Positions 36,777 to 46,832 of a DNA stretch of 64,000 nucleotides are shown in pieces. The stretch comes from Clostridium yunnanense. Lineage in GTDB: Bacteria > Bacillota > Clostridia > Clostridiales > Clostridiaceae. The notes beneath the pieces were generated by a model. It was not told the DNA's origin and did not search any database. It saw only the letters and a list, made by a program, of their open reading frames with translations. Position numbers and translations under genes: made by a program. How positions within the stretch are numbered: position 1 is the stretch's first letter; every line of letters begins with the position of its first letter. The DNA is taken from NCBI RefSeq assembly GCF_016595795.1, contig NZ_JAENHN010000037.1:248001-312000 (forward strand), in the 5' to 3' direction.

Positions 36777-37379
36777 CTACAAATTCAACTTATGTCTTAA
36801 ACTACATATATAATTTTCTGGATCTTTACTTTGCATCACAGATGACATTACTGCAGCACCATAAGCACCACAGTTCATTATATTGCTTATGTTATGTTCG
36901 CTTATTCCACCTATAGCTATAACAGGTATTCTTACACTTTCACATATTTTCTTTAAAAAATCTAATCCTCTTCCTTTTAAGCCTTCCTTACAAGAGGTTT
37001 CAAATATGTGACCAGCTATTAAGTAGTTTGCCCCATTTTGCTCTGCTAATTTAGCTTCCTCAAGAGAATGTACAGAGACACCTAAAATCCCATCAAATTC
37101 TTCCTGGAAACTCATGAAATTATTGAAACTTAAATGTAATCCATCTGCCTGAGCAAGCTTTGCCACTTCATAGTTTCCATTAATTATGAATAATGATGTA
37201 TTGCTTTTCGCCTTTTCTTTTAGTTTAATTGCAATTTCCATAAGACAGTCTGCATCTAGGTCTTTTTCGCGTAGTATGATAGCTGCTGCTCCACCTTTTA
37301 CACCGCTTTCAATAATTTCTGTAAGAGTTCCTTCTTGAATTAACTTTCTGTTAGTAATAACATAAATTCCTTTATTCAT
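36777..37379 (-). CDS. tenI: TenI-like thiazole tautomerase (ThiE/TenI family)
   Basis: 200-residue TIM-barrel protein. It lacks the ThiE markers (N-D-R and HLGQ-D; it has INGN and HLSFNN) but has the TenI-like VSVHSLEEA, GHIFETSCKEGLKGRG and IPVIAIGGIS. I therefore read it as thiazole tautomerase, which aromatises the thiazole product of ThiG, rather than thiamin phosphate synthase. An automatic pipeline may well call it thiE. Last gene of the operon, 4 bases after thiH. Confidence 0.75.
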   Translation of the reverse strand: MNKGIYVITNRKLIQEGTLTEIIESGVKGGAAAIILREKDLDADCLMEIAIKLKEKAKSNTSLFIINGNYEVAKLAQADGLHLSFNNFMSFQEEFDGILGVSVHSLEEAKLAEQNGANYLIAGHIFETSCKEGLKGRGLDFLKKICESVRIPVIAIGGISEHNISNIMNCGAYGAAVMSSVMQSKDPENYICSLRHKLNL

Positions 37380-37383
37380 AAAC

Positions 37384-38487
37384 TTATTCCCAATCCTTCA
37401 AAACAGCACAGTATCCTTTTGATGAAAGCATGTTTTTTATCTCTTCTACTGTTCTTGTGTCAGAGATTTCAAACTGTCCATCACCTTTACTTTCCTTCTC
37501 CTTGGTATGTCCTCCTATTTCCGTGGACACCCCAGCAGACATCTTTGTTACCCCTAATGGAATAAGGTTATCTCTAAACTCTGCACTTTCTCTAGTTGTC
37601 ATATTTATTCCAGCTCTAGGGAGGAATAACTTAGAAGCAAGCATTATCTGAACTAAGTTTCTATCACTAATCTCTTGTAAGTCAGTGAAGCTTCCTGCAT
37701 GAGGCCTTATTCTCGGAATAGAGATATTCATCTCCATATGAGGGAAATTATCTTCAATATATTTTGCATGAAGTCCAGAAAGATAAGCTTCCTTTCTCCA
37801 GTCAGTGAGTCCATACAATGCACCAACACCAATTCCTCTTATACCTGCCTTGCAAGCTCTCTCTGGTGTTTCTAATCTAAATCTATAATCTTTTTTAGGA
37901 CCTCCAAGATGTATCTTATCATAAACCTCCATATCATATGTTTCTTGATATATGGTAAGTGCATCTACTCCTGCTTCTACAAGTTCTCTATATTCAGCTT
38001 CTTCCAAAGGATATATCTCTATTGCTATTGAGTTAAAATACTTTTTCATTATCTTAACAGCATCCTTTATGTAAGATACTGGACTATGAAATCTAGACTC
38101 ACCAGTAAGAAGGATAACATGCCTAAGTCCACTTTCATATATAATTTTACACTCTTTCTCTATTTCATCCATAGTAAGCTTTTGCCTATTTATACTATTA
38201 TCTAAGTTATAGCTGCAATAAGCACATCTATTAACACAGTAGTTTGAAATATATAGTGGAGTATACAAAACTACTGATTTTCCAAAATTGCTCATAGTAA
38301 GATTATGTGCTTTTTGTGCCATAGGCTCTAAGAATTTTTCTGCCACTGGTGATAGCAAGCTTAGAAAATCTTCTTTACTTATCCTATCTTTCTTTAATAT
38401 ATGTGCTATTCTATCTTCAGTTACGTTGTTAAGAAAGTTATCAAAATTATAATCTTGGACTTCCTTAGCTATATCGTAAAAACTCAT
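37384..38487 (-). CDS. thiH: 2-iminoacetate synthase
   Basis: 367-residue radical-SAM enzyme that cleaves tyrosine to p-cresol and dehydroglycine for the thiazole ring. The [4Fe-4S] motif is CVNRCAYC (C-x3-C-x2-C, about residues 82-89), with GESRFH and the C-terminal biotin/thiamin synthase-associated domain (PRIRPH). Anaerobes use ThiH instead of the oxygen-dependent ThiO. 12 bases after thiG. Confidence 0.95.
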   Translation of the reverse strand: MSFYDIAKEVQDYNFDNFLNNVTEDRIAHILKKDRISKEDFLSLLSPVAEKFLEPMAQKAHNLTMSNFGKSVVLYTPLYISNYCVNRCAYCSYNLDNSINRQKLTMDEIEKECKIIYESGLRHVILLTGESRFHSPVSYIKDAVKIMKKYFNSIAIEIYPLEEAEYRELVEAGVDALTIYQETYDMEVYDKIHLGGPKKDYRFRLETPERACKAGIRGIGVGALYGLTDWRKEAYLSGLHAKYIEDNFPHMEMNISIPRIRPHAGSFTDLQEISDRNLVQIMLASKLFLPRAGINMTTRESAEFRDNLIPLGVTKMSAGVSTEIGGHTKEKESKGDGQFEISDTRTVEEIKNMLSSKGYCAVLKDWE

Positions 38488-38499
38488 TTATTTCACTTC

Positions 38500-39264
38500 C
38501 TATCTTAAAAATCCAGTCAATGGTGATGATGCTTCAGCCATAGGTCTCTCCGCACCTAACTTAGCTAAATAACCTTTTCTTCCACCTTCAACTGCAAGTT
38601 TAAAAGCTTCAGCCATAAGTACTGGATCTCCTGCTGTCGCAAGCGCAGTGTTTATAAGTACAGCTTCAGCTCCCATTTCCATAGCTTCTGCAGCATCTGA
38701 TGGCTTACCGATTCCTGCATCTACTACGATTGGAACTTTTATCTCATCAATAAGTATTTGTATCATTTCCTTTGTTCTAATTCCTCTGTTGCTTCCTATA
38801 GGTGCTCCAAGAGGCATTACAGCAGCCGCTCCTGCATTTACCATTCTTCTAGCATCCATAATATCTGGATTCATATATGGCAGCACTATAAAACCTTCTT
38901 TAGCTAGAACTTCTGTAGCCTTTATAGTTTCATAATTATCTGGAAGTAAATATTTATTATCTGACATAATCTCAATCTTAACCCAGTTGCCACAGCCTGC
39001 AGCTTTTGCTATTCTAGCAAGCCTTATTGCCTCTTCAGCATTTCTTGCACCTGAAGTGTTAGGCATTATAACACAATTATTTATATAACTTAGTATATTT
39101 TCTTCCTCATCACTAAAGTTAACTCTTCTTAAGGCAGCAGTGACAACTTGAGTTCCACTAGCTTTTATTATATCTGGTATTATTTTATTTGAACCGTACT
39201 TCCCAGTCCCCACAAAAAGTCTGCTTTTAAGTTCTACTCCACATATATTTAATAAATCTTCCAT
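38500..39264 (-). CDS. thiG: Thiazole synthase
   Basis: 254-residue TIM-barrel enzyme that joins DXP, dehydroglycine and ThiS-thiocarboxylate into the thiazole phosphate. The Schiff-base lysine lies in [10 protein letters not shown], and the phosphate-binding [15 protein letters not shown] and AVLINTA are present. Its start overlaps the thiF stop by one base, so the two are translationally coupled. Confidence 0.96.
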   Translation of the reverse strand: MEDLLNICGVELKSRLFVGTGKYGSNKIIPDIIKASGTQVVTAALRRVNFSDEEENILSYINNCVIMPNTSGARNAEEAIRLARIAKAAGCGNWVKIEIMSDNKYLLPDNYETIKATEVLAKEGFIVLPYMNPDIMDARRMVNAGAAAVMPLGAPIGSNRGIRTKEMIQILIDEIKVPIVVDAGIGKPSDAAEAMEMGAEAVLINTALATAGDPVLMAEAFKLAVEGGRKGYLAKLGAERPMAEASSPLTGFLR

Positions 39265-40067
39265 TATATTTCCTCCCCTAAAATAATTCTTACTGCTGCG
39301 TTTGCTTCATGATTAGCTGCAACTGCAACTCTTGAAGCCATAAGCCCACAACCTATTCCTGCCTCTGTCTCTAAGTCTCCTACCATATACAGGTTGTCCT
39401 TTAATTTTCTAGTTACAACTGTATTACTGCTATAAAACCCAGAAACCCCAGAAGCTGCTATAATCTTTTTGTCTTTCATTGAACTTAACACTGTTCTCAC
39501 TATAGTTGCCTTTGCAGTAGGATCATCAAAAGCTTCGATTATTATATCTACGTCTTTGAATACATCTTTTATATTATTTTCATCAAGTTTCATATCTATT
39601 ACTTCAACCTCAACGAAAGGATTGCAATCTCTTATTATATCCTTCATTGCTTCAGTTTTTTTCATACCAATATGTCTTACGAAATAATATTGTCTATTTA
39701 GATTGCTTGGTTCAACTATGTCATAATCAATAAGCAGAAGACTCCCGATCCCCATTCTTGCTAAAGACACCGCTGCATTTGAACCAAGACCTCCAAGTCC
39801 AGCAATCCCAACCTTAGCTTTTTTAAGTTCTTCATGAACGAAAGGAGTATGTCTTGCGACCATAAGAGCCTCTAGCTCTTCTTTCGAAGGCATCTCTCCT
39901 CTTTTTATTAAAACAATCTTATCAAATTCCTTAACTTTTATATCTTGCTTTAATGGAAAGGAGTTATATATCAAGATATCTGCATCTGCTTTAAAGACCT
40001 CTCTTATGGAATAGGCTGTACTATCATCTGAAACTTCCCTAATTACCTCATTTACATATATCTTCAT
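39264..40067 (-). CDS. thiF: ThiS adenylyltransferase ThiF with N-terminal ThiS-like domain
   Basis: 267 residues. The first ~60 form a ubiquitin-like ThiS-type domain ([12 protein letters not shown]... VLIKRGE); the rest is an E1-like adenylating domain with GLGGLGSN nucleotide loop, [15 protein letters not shown] and EAFDDPTAK. It adenylates the ThiS C terminus before sulfur transfer. The canonical zinc-binding CxxC pairs of E. coli ThiF are not seen; this is the shorter ThiF family 2. Starts 1 base after the thiS stop. Confidence 0.92.
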   Translation of the reverse strand: MKIYVNEVIREVSDDSTAYSIREVFKADADILIYNSFPLKQDIKVKEFDKIVLIKRGEMPSKEELEALMVARHTPFVHEELKKAKVGIAGLGGLGSNAAVSLARMGIGSLLLIDYDIVEPSNLNRQYYFVRHIGMKKTEAMKDIIRDCNPFVEVEVIDMKLDENNIKDVFKDVDIIIEAFDDPTAKATIVRTVLSSMKDKKIIAASGVSGFYSSNTVVTRKLKDNLYMVGDLETEAGIGCGLMASRVAVAANHEANAAVRIILGEEI

Positions 40068-40068
40068 T

Positions 40069-40263
40069 TTAGCCGCCTCCTACAAACCTTATTAATTCCA
40101 CCTCAGATTCAGAACTTAAGTTTTTAACTGCGTATTCATTTTTATCAAGAATTACTCTATCCACTTCTACGACAACTTTATCTGAATTTATCTTTAGTTC
40201 ATCTAAAAGCTCCGATACTGTTATGTTTGCTCTAAACTCTCTCTGTTCTCCATTTAATATCAT
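40069..40263 (-). CDS. thiS: Sulfur carrier protein ThiS
   Basis: 64-residue beta-grasp carrier ending in the required Gly-Gly (RFVGGG), which is converted to a thiocarboxylate and gives sulfur to the thiazole ring. ATG 40263 has GGAGG 8 bases upstream; the TTG at 40278 lies within that site. 266 bases after thiC. Confidence 0.93.
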   Translation of the reverse strand: MILNGEQREFRANITVSELLDELKINSDKVVVEVDRVILDKNEYAVKNLSSESEVELIRFVGGG

Positions 40264-40528
40264 TAATAACACCTCCAAATTTTAATTTTTATATTAAAAG
40301 TTCATAAACCTAATTTACGATAAGTTTTATTTAATTTGATTCACCAATTAATATATTAAAGAGTCTTTGCTTCAATACTTTTATGAATAAAACTTATTAG
40401 AGCTTATATAGCTTCAATTAAATATTTATAAATTCTTATATTTATAAAATCATATAAATATATAGCAATATCAACGGTTATAGCCATTTTGAATATTACT
40501 ATGTTCATCATTAAGAAGCATATTTCTT

Positions 40529-41827
40529 TTAAATATTCAAATCTTCATTATTTAATATCTTCTTCATGGTTCTCATGGAACACATCTTTCCGCACATTGT
40601 ACAGCTGTCTGGATTTTCAGGTGAGGATTCTTTTCTGTATCTTCTTGCTTTTTCCTCATCAATAGAAAGCTCAAACATTTTCTCCCAGTCTAGATCTGCT
40701 CTTGCCTTACTCATTGCATTGTCCCAATCCATCGCACCTTTTACTCCTTTTGCAATATCTCCAGCATGAGCTGCTATCTTCGCTGCTATTATTCCTTCTT
40801 TCATATCTTCTAATGTAGGCAATCTTAAATGTTCCGCAGGAGTTACATAACACAAGAAGTCTGCACCACTAGAAGCAGCAATTGCTCCACCTATAGCAGA
40901 AGTTATATGGTCATAACCTGGAGCTACATCTGTTACTAAAGGTCCAAGTACATAGAAAGGTGCTCCATGACATAATTTTTTTTCTAAAAGCATATTAGCT
41001 TGTATTTCATTTAGAGGCATATGTCCAGGTCCTTCAATCATAACTTGTACATTTCTTTCCCAAGCTCGCTTTGTAAGTTCTCCTAAAGTAATCAGTTCCT
41101 TTATTTGTGCTGGATCCGTAGCATCCTTTATAGATCCTGGTCTACAAGCATCCCCTAAAGAAATCGTAATATCATATTTTTCGCAAATATCTAGAAGCCT
41201 GTCGTAATACTCATAAAAAGGATTTTCAGCTTTGTTAAGCTCCATCCAAGCAAAAAGTAATGATCCTCCTCTTGAAACTATGTTTGTGAGTCTAGGATTA
41301 TTTTTTACTATCTTAGCCGTTTCTTTGTTTAGTCCAGCGTGAATTGTGACAAAATCCACTCCATCTTCTCCATGTTTTTCCACTACTCTAAAAAATTCAT
41401 CCACAGTTATGTCCTTAAGATCCTTATCATAGAAACCTATAGCATCATACATTGGAACTGTTCCAAGCATTGCAGTTGACATATCCACAATCCTTTTTCT
41501 TAGGTGTTCAGTTTTTCCATAGTTAGATAAATCCATTATTGCTTCAGCCTTCATATTTATTGCAGTTCTTACTTTTTCCAATTCAACATCAAGGTCACAA
41601 CAATCCTTTGATATCCCTAGATTTACATTTATCTTTGTACGAAGTCCTTCTCCTACTCCTTCAGCACTTAAAGATTTATGGTTTTTGTTAGCTGGAATAA
41701 CTACTTTACCTTCAGCGATAAGCTCTCTTAGTACCTCTACGTCTATCTTTTCCTTTTCAGCAACTACCTCCATCTCCTTAGTTATGATTCCTTTATTAGC
41801 AGCATCCATTTGTGTTGTGTAATTCAT
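40529..41827 (-). CDS. thiC: Phosphomethylpyrimidine synthase
   Basis: 432-residue radical-SAM enzyme that rearranges aminoimidazole ribotide into the HMP-phosphate pyrimidine of thiamin. The atypical C-terminal [4Fe-4S] motif is CTMCGKMC (C-x2-C-x4-C family), preceded by the conserved ESSPENPDS. Also [12 protein letters not shown] and [15 protein letters not shown]. First gene of the operon, about 300 bases after the TPP riboswitch. GGAG precedes the ATG. Confidence 0.97.
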   Translation of the reverse strand: MNYTTQMDAANKGIITKEMEVVAEKEKIDVEVLRELIAEGKVVIPANKNHKSLSAEGVGEGLRTKINVNLGISKDCCDLDVELEKVRTAINMKAEAIMDLSNYGKTEHLRKRIVDMSTAMLGTVPMYDAIGFYDKDLKDITVDEFFRVVEKHGEDGVDFVTIHAGLNKETAKIVKNNPRLTNIVSRGGSLLFAWMELNKAENPFYEYYDRLLDICEKYDITISLGDACRPGSIKDATDPAQIKELITLGELTKRAWERNVQVMIEGPGHMPLNEIQANMLLEKKLCHGAPFYVLGPLVTDVAPGYDHITSAIGGAIAASSGADFLCYVTPAEHLRLPTLEDMKEGIIAAKIAAHAGDIAKGVKGAMDWDNAMSKARADLDWEKMFELSIDEEKARRYRKESSPENPDSCTMCGKMCSMRTMKKILNNEDLNI

Positions 41828-42024
41828 AAAATAATCTCTCCTTAAATATAATTTGTTTAAGTTAATTAATAAGTTATTACACTTTTTCTTTTAGAACCTT
41901 ATACAACAAGATATTCCAAAACTACTTCTAGATAAAATGTTCATTCTCAAATTATCACAATGCACTCTTTGACAGTTTAGAAAATATATTTAAATTAAAA
42001 ATAGTATTTCTTGATAAAGAAAAC

Positions 42025-42063
42025 AAAAAAGCAGTCAATTGTAAAGAATACAAAAGACTGCTT
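42025..42063 (-). terminator. Second riboswitch-linked terminator
   Basis: AAGCAGTC / GACTGCTT, 8-bp stem with an inner TTGTA/TACAA pairing, then TTTTTTG on the minus strand. It stands in series behind the terminator at 42084-42105. Confidence 0.75.
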
Positions 42064-42083
42064 AAAAGCATATTTATCCAAAT

Positions 42084-42105
42084 AAAAAAACTTGCCAAAA
42101 GCAAG
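42084..42105 (-). terminator. First riboswitch-linked terminator (expression platform)
   Basis: CTTGC / GCAAG stem with a TTTTG loop, then T7 on the minus strand. Its 5' arm contains TTGCTT, which can pair with AAGCAA of the aptamer P1 strand, giving a simple antiterminator. Confidence 0.75.
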
Positions 42106-42124
42106 CTTATATACGAATAAAGCC

Positions 42125-42211
42125 TTTGCTTCCCTACGATGGTTCTAACCATATCAGGTTCATGGAGTTAGGATAAACTATCCCTCTCAGCCTTGAGGCA
42201 CCCCCAGCAAA
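42125..42211 (-). ncRNA. TPP riboswitch (THI element)
   Basis: Conserved thi-box on the minus strand: P1 TTTGCT/AGCAAA, GGGGGTGCC, the CTGAGA core, then ACCTGAT, GGTTAGAACC and GTAGGG. Binding of thiamin pyrophosphate should stabilise P1 and let the downstream terminators form, shutting off the thiC-S-F-G-H-tenI operon. Confidence 0.96.
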
Positions 42212-42249
42212 TATCTGGTTTATTTAGTTTTTACTAGTTTTACAAGATG

Positions 42250-42278
42250 ATTATAACCCTAATACTTCCATTTGTAAA
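42250..42278 (-). promoter_or_regulatory. Sigma-A promoter of the thiamin operon
   Basis: TTTACA (42273-42278), 17 bases, TATAAT (42250-42255) on the minus strand, about 35 bases before the riboswitch P1 and directly after the gerB stop. Confidence 0.8.
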
Positions 42279-42283
42279 TGCTA

Positions 42284-43381
42284 TTAACTAAACTTTTCTA
42301 CCTTAACATTTTTAGCCTTCGCTATTATTAAGGATATTATTGGAAATACCACTTGAGGGATCAGCCCAAATATCGGATATAAATTAGCTGCAAACTCGTA
42401 CTCTCGCATAGTAGAATCAAACATAGTTACAGAAAATAACATACTTAATATCATTATGGGAGAAACAACATGTTTATAAGTACCCATATTAAAGATTTGA
42501 GCTATACTTAATGAAGTTGCATAACAAAATATAGCAATTTTTATAAAAACATTTGTTAATAAAAGAGCTGCAATTAAAACCTCCATCCTGGTTATAATCT
42601 CTCCAATATTTATTATCTTAGCTACTTGGTACGAAGCTTGAACTTGTAGTCCTCCTATACTCCCCAGCACAAGTATGTTTCTTAAACTTACAAGTAGTAG
42701 AGTACCTGCACCTATATAAAAGCCCCAAAATGAGTATCTTCTTATATTATTTTTATCTTTCACACTAGGATAAAACATAAAAAAAACTATAAGTTCACCA
42801 AAAGGAATTGCTACAATTATATTCACTCCTTGAATAAATTCTATGGCTTTTAGTTGCAAGAAAGGCATGAGGTTCTTTACATCCATTTCATTTACTAACA
42901 TAATTGATAAAGATACTGCAACTATAATGGTGATTACAGCAAACATTGGAACCATATTTGCAATTACTTCTAGCCCTTTTCTAACTACATAAATACAAGC
43001 TACTCCAATAACAATAATAAATACTAATATGTCAGTTTCCTGCATAAGAAAACTGTTAAAAAAATCACCTAAAATTCGTATATTTGATGGTATCACAAGC
43101 CAGAAGTAATATATGTAAATAACTGATATGATCTTCCCCAAATATTTACCATAAATAATATCATTTATTTCGATTATGTTTTTTTCTGGAAACTTATCAA
43201 ACAGTTTATTATAGATCAATAATAAGAAGCACATGATAATAAAACTCACAACTACAGCTATCCAAGTATTCTGTTCTGTTGACTCATTTACAAATGCTAT
43301 GGTCAATGTTGAGCCTTGAATTAGTCCAATTATTAAAAACATTAATTGTGTACTTGATATAACACCCTTTTCTATTTTCAT
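42284..43381 (-). CDS. Germinant receptor B subunit (GerB family)
   Basis: 365-residue multi-helix permease-like protein, about ten membrane segments. Family features: EQNTWIAVVVSFIIMCFLL, EKNIIEINDIIYGKYLGK and IPFGELIVFFMFYPSVK. Last gene of the downstream B-D-A-C-D-B series. ATG at 43381 with AGGAG 11 bases upstream; the frame extends to 43408, overlapping that site. No terminator separates it from the thiamin promoter. Confidence 0.92.
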   Translation of the reverse strand: MKIEKGVISSTQLMFLIIGLIQGSTLTIAFVNESTEQNTWIAVVVSFIIMCFLLLIYNKLFDKFPEKNIIEINDIIYGKYLGKIISVIYIYYFWLVIPSNIRILGDFFNSFLMQETDILVFIIVIGVACIYVVRKGLEVIANMVPMFAVITIIVAVSLSIMLVNEMDVKNLMPFLQLKAIEFIQGVNIIVAIPFGELIVFFMFYPSVKDKNNIRRYSFWGFYIGAGTLLLVSLRNILVLGSIGGLQVQASYQVAKIINIGEIITRMEVLIAALLLTNVFIKIAIFCYATSLSIAQIFNMGTYKHVVSPIMILSMLFSVTMFDSTMREYEFAANLYPIFGLIPQVVFPIISLIIAKAKNVKVEKFS

Positions 43382-43413
43382 AGATATATCTACTCCTAAA
43401 AACATCACTTCAT

Positions 43414-43629
43414 CTATTTATAACTAATGTGCAGTGTATCCTTTACTATATATTCTATTATCTTTGCTGGATTAAAAATAGAAATTCTTAGAACATAAAA
43501 TATCCAAAGAATCAGACCTAAAAAGGTTAATATTGAGAAAATCCTTAACTCTTTAAATCTTCTTTCTTTTAACATCTCTGGTACCTCAATAAGTATTATT
43601 GAAATAAAAAATACTGCTACTAAAACCAT
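43414..43629 (-). CDS. Small D-type germinant receptor subunit
   Basis: 71 residues with two membrane helices (about 1-15 and 28-48) and the tail IFNPAKIIEY, which parallels IFSPAKPIEN of the protein at 31261. AAGGAG precedes the ATG. Lies between C and B genes, the same place as in the first operon. Modulatory D subunit by analogy with Bacillus. Confidence 0.72.
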   Translation of the reverse strand: MVLVAVFFISIILIEVPEMLKERRFKELRIFSILTFLGLILWIFYVLRISIFNPAKIIEYIVKDTLHISYK

Positions 43630-43654
43630 GATCTCTCCTTATAATATGTAATAA

Positions 43655-44821
43655 CTACTTTCCTTCAAAAGTTGCCGGCTTTGTAATCTTTCCCATTCTT
43701 CTTACTCTAGCATCTACCTTAACCTCAAACCTTATGCTCTGTAATTCTTTATCCCACTTCGTTTCAATTTGTTTCCACACCTTAGGTTTATATTTATATA
43801 TAGTATCTCCAAATCCAAAGATATCAGCGCCTAATTCTTTCGATTTACTAAACGCATTTATAACTTCTTTTTCTATCTGCTTACTAGCAGTATCCTCTAT
43901 AACCTTAATTATTTGGGGATCTGATAAGTCCTTTGAAGTGGTCTGCTCCATTATATCGCCTTCAGTATGTACCTCTAAACTCATATAAATGGTATCACCT
44001 TGTATTCTAGGCTTTAACTTAGATTTAGCTCTATTTATTCGTATAGTTACTTTTTCATTTTCATCAGGAGACTTTACTGAAATAGTTGCTCTCTTTATCT
44101 TATTTGTTCCCCACAATAATCCCATGGATTCAGCCTCATTAAGCTCCCCTATCATCTTATCTTTTGCAAAAACTGCAGTTTTTGCAATAAATGGTGTTTT
44201 ACTCTTATCCTCATTCGTCTTTAGTTCAATTATTGGCATTACCGGCGCAGTGGTTTTGCTCATTAATTTAGAAGTAAAATCTCTAAAAGTTACTATAGGG
44301 AGCTGGGAAACATTCTCTTCGTTCTTTATTAGCTTTCCAATACTAATACCAGGGTTCTCCTTAACTCTTGTATTATTTTCTAATATATTATCTATATCAT
44401 CATTGCTTACTAACATCCAGGTCAGCGGGCGCGTTTCTCTATTTCTCAGAAAAAAATCTATTTGTTCTCCTATCCCCTGATGCGCTAAGTCTCTTCCAAA
44501 TACAACCACCTGGTTGTGAGCAAAAAAAAGCGTTCTATTATATTCTCTGCTTATATTTCTTAGAGCTACCGCCACTGTATTACCTTTTTGTTTAATGTTT
44601 ACATACTCTTCGTTCCCCCCAACCCCTGAACTAGATTTCTCAGGCCGTGGCACCCCCACCTGTGCTATTATATTTAAGTCTTCTTCTTTACTATATCTAC
44701 TAAGTGCAATACCAGTAACAATTCCCATCTTATTTAATTCTATCGAACTCCAACAAGCGGTAAGACTCAGTGACAGTAAGATACATATGAATAAAATGAT
44801 TAAATTTTTCACATACTTCAT
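43655..44821 (-). CDS. Germinant receptor C subunit, lipoprotein (GerC family)
   Basis: 388 residues; lipobox LTAC with Cys at residue 23, then WSSIELNKMGIVTGIALS. Mid-domain LAHQGIGEQIDFFLRNRETRP, C-terminal KELGADIFGFGDTIYK. 33 bases after the A gene, 26 before the D gene. Acts on the outer face of the spore inner membrane. Confidence 0.94.
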   Translation of the reverse strand: MKYVKNLIILFICILLSLSLTACWSSIELNKMGIVTGIALSRYSKEEDLNIIAQVGVPRPEKSSSGVGGNEEYVNIKQKGNTVAVALRNISREYNRTLFFAHNQVVVFGRDLAHQGIGEQIDFFLRNRETRPLTWMLVSNDDIDNILENNTRVKENPGISIGKLIKNEENVSQLPIVTFRDFTSKLMSKTTAPVMPIIELKTNEDKSKTPFIAKTAVFAKDKMIGELNEAESMGLLWGTNKIKRATISVKSPDENEKVTIRINRAKSKLKPRIQGDTIYMSLEVHTEGDIMEQTTSKDLSDPQIIKVIEDTASKQIEKEVINAFSKSKELGADIFGFGDTIYKYKPKVWKQIETKWDKELQSIRFEVKVDARVRRMGKITKPATFEGK

Positions 44822-44853
44822 AACTTCACCTCTGCATAAAACAAATGTCTAAA

Positions 44854-46470
44854 TCAGTTATCTTTTTTATCATTAAATTGAGGTTTCATATTTTTCCCCT
44901 GCCTAAAAACATTTTTAGAGCCAATTTCCTTGGGTCTCTTATTCATCTTATAGATAGGTTCCCTTATGAAAGTATCTTTAATATCATCTTTAACCCTTGG
45001 AGCAAGTGGGGAGAAATATGGAGCACCAAAAGACTTTAACGATACTGCATGTGCAAATACTATCAGTATACCTATTCCTATTCCAAATATGCCCAGAACT
45101 GCACCTAATATCAAAAATATAACTCTCAGTATAGAAACAACATCTGTATACACAGGAATTACAAAACTTGACACTGCAGTAAGAGCTATAACTATTACTA
45201 ACAATCCCCCAACAAGTCCAGCAGTTACAGCCGCTTCTCCAATTACTAAAGCTCCAACTATACTAACGGCCTGACCTACAGGTCTAGGTAGCCTTACACC
45301 AGCTTCTCTTAAAATTTCAAAGGTTATTATCATAAGTCCCGCTTCTACCGCAGCTGGAAAAGGTACTCCCTCTCTTCCTGCTGCCATAGTAAACAAAAGA
45401 GTTGTTGGAATCAGCTCCTGGTGAAAGGTAGATAGCACCACATAACTTACCGGAGCAAAAATACTTATGTAAAAGCACGCATATCTTAGCATTCTTAACA
45501 TTGTTGCCATATAAGGCCTAGAGTAATAGTCTTCAGCACTTTGAAATCCTTCAACAAATAACATTGGTACGGTAAGCACAAATGGAGTTCCATCTACCAA
45601 AATGCACACCCTACCTTCCAATATCTTCGCAGCAGCAGTATCTGACTTCTCCGAATTTCCTATTGTTGGAAAAATAGTCTTTGGCTTATCTTCTATCAAT
45701 TGTTCTATATATCCTGACTCTAAAATTGCATCAATATCTATCCCACTAAGTCTTTTCTTTACTTCCTCTACTAAATTTTGATCCACAATATCCTTCAAAT
45801 ACGCTATACATACGCTAGTTCTAGTTTGCTTTCCTATCCTTCTTAATTCAAACATTAGGTTAGGGCTTTTTATTCTACGTCTTAACAAAGCCATATTTGT
45901 AGCAATACTTTCTGTAAATCCTTCTCTTGGTCCTCTTACTACGGCCTCAGTCTTTGATTCTTCTACCCCACGATTTTCCCAGCCTTCCGAATGAATCATG
46001 AGAGCTTCCGATGAAGTATCTAGGATAAATACGGTTTCTCCAGACAAGCACGCATCAACTATTTCTTCTACAAAACTTGTTCTCTTTAAGTGAGCCACTG
46101 AAATCATATTTTTCTCTATAAAATCTATATTTAGCTGTATATTTTTCATGTTGGCAATCTTACTGTCATACATAAATGTTTTCATTATTGTATCATTTAT
46201 AATAAAATTCTCATTAAGTCCTTCAACATAGATTACTGCCGCATTAAATTGCCCATTATCTCCAAATGAAAATTGTCTATATATAATATCTGAACTATCT
46301 CCTAATATATTCTTTAAATTATTTAAATTATCCGTTAGACTGTTGGATAATTTAGTCTTATCGCTTTCACTAGCTTGATCTTTAGACGGAGGCATATCAT
46401 ATACCTCTTCACTTTGCATAAAGTGAGTTTTTAGGTTACCTTTAATAACCCTTGCAATTTGTTTAAACAT
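44854..46470 (-). CDS. Germinant receptor A subunit (GerA family)
   Basis: 538 residues, the longest A subunit here, with an extra ~35-residue N-terminal lead. Conserved GPREGFTES, ALLRRRIKSPNLMFELRRIG (shown in part), ILEGRVCILVDGTPFVLTVP and EILREAGVRLPRPVGQ; C-terminal membrane helices from about 320, then a basic tail. AAGGAG before the ATG. 100 bases after the small gene at 46573. Confidence 0.94.
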   Translation of the reverse strand: MFKQIARVIKGNLKTHFMQSEEVYDMPPSKDQASESDKTKLSNSLTDNLNNLKNILGDSSDIIYRQFSFGDNGQFNAAVIYVEGLNENFIINDTIMKTFMYDSKIANMKNIQLNIDFIEKNMISVAHLKRTSFVEEIVDACLSGETVFILDTSSEALMIHSEGWENRGVEESKTEAVVRGPREGFTESIATNMALLRRRIKSPNLMFELRRIGKQTRTSVCIAYLKDIVDQNLVEEVKKRLSGIDIDAILESGYIEQLIEDKPKTIFPTIGNSEKSDTAAAKILEGRVCILVDGTPFVLTVPMLFVEGFQSAEDYYSRPYMATMLRMLRYACFYISIFAPVSYVVLSTFHQELIPTTLLFTMAAGREGVPFPAAVEAGLMIITFEILREAGVRLPRPVGQAVSIVGALVIGEAAVTAGLVGGLLVIVIALTAVSSFVIPVYTDVVSILRVIFLILGAVLGIFGIGIGILIVFAHAVSLKSFGAPYFSPLAPRVKDDIKDTFIREPIYKMNKRPKEIGSKNVFRQGKNMKPQFNDKKDN

Positions 46471-46572
46471 AAATTTACTCCTTATTTTAACATTGAAAAG
46501 TAAATTAATACCTTACTAACTATTAGTGATGATTTTACTGAAATAACAATCACTCTATACTATAAACTTTAC

Positions 46573-46779
46573 TCATTTATCACTTTTTTTACACTTTAAC
46601 TGTTTTACTTCAAGTATGAAACTCTCATCTTTATACTTAACCTTAAAGATTAAGAGAATCAATTCTGCAATTGTGTAAATAACTAATAACAACAATAAAA
46701 TCCAAGTTGCAATTGTAAAAAAAGTTATATACCAGTCTCTTCCCTCAAAAAACTTTATCAACTTATCCAAAAAATACAT
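46573..46779 (-). CDS. Small membrane protein, possible D-type receptor subunit
   Basis: 68 residues, one long hydrophobic stretch (about 18-45, FFTIATWILLLLLVIYTIAEL, given as start and end only) that could form one or two helices, and a Lys-rich tail ending KQLKCKKSDK. It lacks the PAK-IE tail of the other two D proteins. AAGGAG before the ATG. Position between a B and an A gene suggests a receptor-associated role; less certain than for the other two. Confidence 0.6.
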   Translation of the reverse strand: MYFLDKLIKFFEGRDWYITFFTIATWILLLLLVIYTIAELILLIFKVKYKDESFILEVKQLKCKKSDK

Positions 46780-46832
46780 CTCTTCTCCTTATAATAACCA
46801 AGTATTACTTTTACAATCCTTATATCATTTTC

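Noticed and set aside
41955-42152. 65-codon minus-strand frame over the riboswitch
   Set aside because: Lies across the TPP aptamer and its terminators, which explain the sequence.
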